The position numbers were made by a program, and so were the translations under genes. Of a stretch of 64,000 bases of DNA, positions 61,101-64,000 are shown one piece after another. The stretch spans positions 27,358,211 through 27,422,210 of the forward strand of contig CM075104.1 in assembly GCA_037576195.1 (NCBI GenBank), in the 5' to 3' direction. The notes beneath the pieces were generated by a model. The model saw only the letters and a program-made list of their open reading frames with translations, was not told the origin of the DNA and did not search any database. The first letter of the stretch is position 1. Each line of letters starts with the position of its first letter. The DNA comes from Phytoseiulus persimilis. Taxonomy: Eukaryota > Arthropoda > Arachnida > Mesostigmata > Phytoseiidae.

Positions 61101-64000
61101 TCATCGAGGTATCTCGCCGTGAGAGAGATCTGGAAATGGGCAGCTGATAGGAGCAGAACTGGGATCTCATTGCCGATAGCGCTTCTGTCGAAGCAGCTGG
61201 AACTTTATGCACTTCTCCCGAACCGTCTGATGCCGCCGGCCGAGGTGAATGGTGTTATAGTATCGCTTCGAGTATTCACCGCCCCTCCGTTACTGAGAGC
61301 TGGGTGTGTCTTCAAGGTTTCGTCTAGAGAATAGTATATTTCTTTTCGAATGGACACGCCTTAGGAAGTCGCCGGAGAACCTCAAACTCAGGCTCGAGTA
61401 ACACTGTGTACTCAGAAGCCCAGGGAAGGACAGAAGGGTATGTCAGCAGCGCACGGTGCTTGCGGGAATCCGGCCAAGCGGAAGGTTTCCTCATTCCGAT
61501 TCTGGCTTGCACGGCTTACGGAGCTAGTAGTCGAGCGGAGATGCGCATGATGACTCGTGGGCGGTCTGGTGCGCTCAGTATCCGTGCTTCCAGGCGCAAG
61601 AATGCACTCCTCTTCTGGAGGAAACCTTCGACTTCGAGGGGGATATCTGGATTTCACGGCTCTTTTCCATCAATCAGAAGAATCTCATGGGGGGATTCAT
61701 GCCCAGTGCGTAGTATGGAGCTGGAGCGGAGACGGGATGACGAGAAGGCTTGCAAAATCATCATCGTACACTCACAGCCATTTCTAGCATGGCGGCCACG
61801 ACGAGCAGTGTTGTCTCTCTCGGACTAGACAATATCTCTCAATGCCTCCAAGGGATCCATTCAGGGATGGGATGCGAAAATTACTGGCCTCATTGACAAA
61901 CGACGTTCACCACTCAGCGTTCGAGCGCAGATTAGGCGTCTGCCTCAAACTCCGTCGAGGTCGATGGACGAACTCATCTGTTCTCCGAATACAGACCTCG
62001 TGAACTCGATTCGAATTGAAATGGCTGTTGTACTGTAGTCTCGAGCGAGAGTGCAAAGAGTGAGGTCCGGGGTCGACTCCTATGGCTCGGGCTCTCGGTC
62101 TGACGGTGGTTTCCATGGTCCCCGCTCCCTTCGTTAGGGAACGGATAAACTTTCTCGTTAGCGAGATCCATCTCCCCTGCTCCAGGAAGGCGGCGCCGTC
62201 CTTGGCTGAGGGCCTCATACTGCGAGCGCTGCTGCTCAAGAATACGATGGCTGCTGCATCGAGCATGGAACCTAACGGCCATGTCCGCCAGGATCCATCC
62301 ATGCTGGTCTGAAAACGTTTTCCTCTCGAACGTTCGGCGCTGGATTCGGTAAACATCTCAGAAAATGGGCTCCTGAGGATTGGTCTTCCCGGGGCACAAT
62401 TGTCCTAATCGGCCGAATCTCCGCTCCGCGCAGGTTCGCAGACAAATGAGTTATGAGATGAATCGAGAATCTGGGATGTCGTTGGAGTGAACAAGCTCGG
62501 TAATTCCTACGTGTGCCTCCACTCGGTTCTACCATTTAGGATCCATGAAAAATTCGGCTCTGGTTGCCCGATCGACCTGGGAAATAAGGGATGTGTATGA
62601 TCGATTCGGAAGTCTAATTTACCCTGGAACATGATAGCAATTCATCACAATGTAATATTTCTTGAACCTCCTCGCTCCGGGATCTCTCTCAGGTTCATAA
62701 CGCGGAGGTATCGACTTTCTTGGAACTCATTTCGAGAACTATTCGCTCGAAACCCGCGAAGGCGGCCCGGGCTATCATGATACACCTTCGGAAAGAGGTC
62801 AGAACCCAGCCCACTGGGGACTCGGTGTCTGCCCCGGTATTTCATTCCTCCGAGACTGAATTTCTAATTTTCTAGACTCACTCGGGAGTCCCGAGTGTAA
62901 CCATCTCCATGAACGGCTAGCTCGATGCATCAGAAACTTCGGGGGAGACTCTCTTCACAGAGAATGAGCTTGGCAGATAACGAAATCAGCAGATGAGAAA
63001 CGCTTCGGCGAACGCAACCCAAAGACAACTTCAATCTACAGAGGGGGCGGGCAGCCGAGGCGAGCCTGACTTGTGAGGGTGGCCCTAAAAAGCAAATACG
63101 AATTCCCGACAACGACTGAGAATTTCTATTGAACCGCAGTCTTTCATAATGGAGTGCACTCTGAATCTGATTCACCCAGTGGTGAAGGACAAAACGGGAA
63201 CTAGAAATGGTTAGCAGATTATTCCCAATAAACGTCCCACTCTGATGAACGCGCCCCTGAGATGAAGCCTCCTTGCTTGGGGGTGACTGAGATTTATTCT
63301 TGTTAAACATGCCCCCTTAAGCGACTCTCCTCCCGAACAGACGCCCCCTTCCCGTACGGCAGCTGAGAAATACTCGCTCCGGCGTTTCTTATGGAAATAG
63401 CGGGATGCCTATGATAGGATATACATGTTTGGCACATGAAAATCGAGGCCGAAGAAGGGTTAATTTCTTTTTCGAACATCAGGTTAACAAGTGTTTTCAG
63501 CAATATCCGATCGACCTCATTGCACCATCAGAACGCCCTAGAACACTACTGCCACGTCATCTGATACTGTTCACACACCCATGCCTTCAATCCCACTCTC
63601 AGCCATTTCCCATCCCCCCGGTCTCAAATAGAGCCTCTCGAAAAAGCGTCTCGAAAAAAAAATTATTTGTCGGGAAGAATTCCGTAATATTCCTAGAATA
63701 AACTGTACAGTTCTAAGATTGCGCATTCCCAACGACGATTGAAGGAAATCTTATTCGTAGAAGAATCCTTGTCGACAGCTTGTTGGGCTCGCGTCGTTCT
63801 CCATGCAATTTGGAAGGATGTTCCCGTTCAGAAGAGCCCGACATAGAAGATGGAAACTCCTGGGTATACAAACTTGTGCGTCTCGTTCACATGTTGAGCC
63901 CGCGGTCTTTAAGGATTAAAAAGTCGGGGGCTTCACGAATTTTGAGCGCTGGTGATGGTTTTCATTCAACGAATGGAAAACATTCCTTGAATCCGATCAT
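58191..64000. other. no supported gene
   Basis: Balanced composition again. Protein-like but interrupted frames near 59.16-59.68 kb may be a decayed mobile-element fragment. Nothing recognised. Confidence 0.5.

Overview
This window is eukaryotic nuclear DNA of roughly balanced base composition. Its one clear gene is split by GT..AG introns, the intergenic space is long, and there are hAT-type DNA transposon copies. The gene product is closest to animal MEC-2/stomatin proteins. Together with unsuppressed CpG and many TCGA stretches, this points to an arthropod; a parasitiform mite or tick is my guess, from general character only. Because TCGA-rich DNA carries few stops, many long open frames here look spurious, and I have left them out.

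Layout. 1-26.3 kb: no gene that I can support. Two copies (1350 and 1219 bp) of one non-autonomous hAT-like element lie at 2957-4306 and 6496-7714. They are in opposite orientation, 2.2 kb apart, each with a perfect 8-bp target duplication and ends packed with palindromic AACCGC/GCGGTT motifs. A 15-bp minisatellite flanks the first copy on both sides in inverted orientation and recurs at 50.7 kb. 26.3-27.3 kb: CAG- and CCAG-rich low-complexity DNA ending in a strong splice-donor match, possibly a transcribed 5' region. 27.3-39.7 kb: no supported gene, several G/C homopolymers.

39.7-53.6 kb, plus strand: a MEC-2/stomatin-family gene in eight coding exons whose phases all fit, giving a 370-residue protein. 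It has a proline-rich N-terminus, the hydrophobic intramembrane hairpin with its conserved proline, the complete SPFH/PHB domain, an Asn/His/Gln-rich linker and a short acidic proline-containing tail. The 7.1-kb intron 4 holds a deleted hAT-Buster element (46621-47181) that still carries the start of a GTF2IRD2-like transposase with a broken BED zinc finger.

53.6-64 kb: no gene is proven. A well-formed terminal-exon candidate at 55615-55749 and coding-like segments at 54.7-55.1 kb suggest a small unrecognised transcript. 55.8-58.3 kb looks more AT-rich than the rest.
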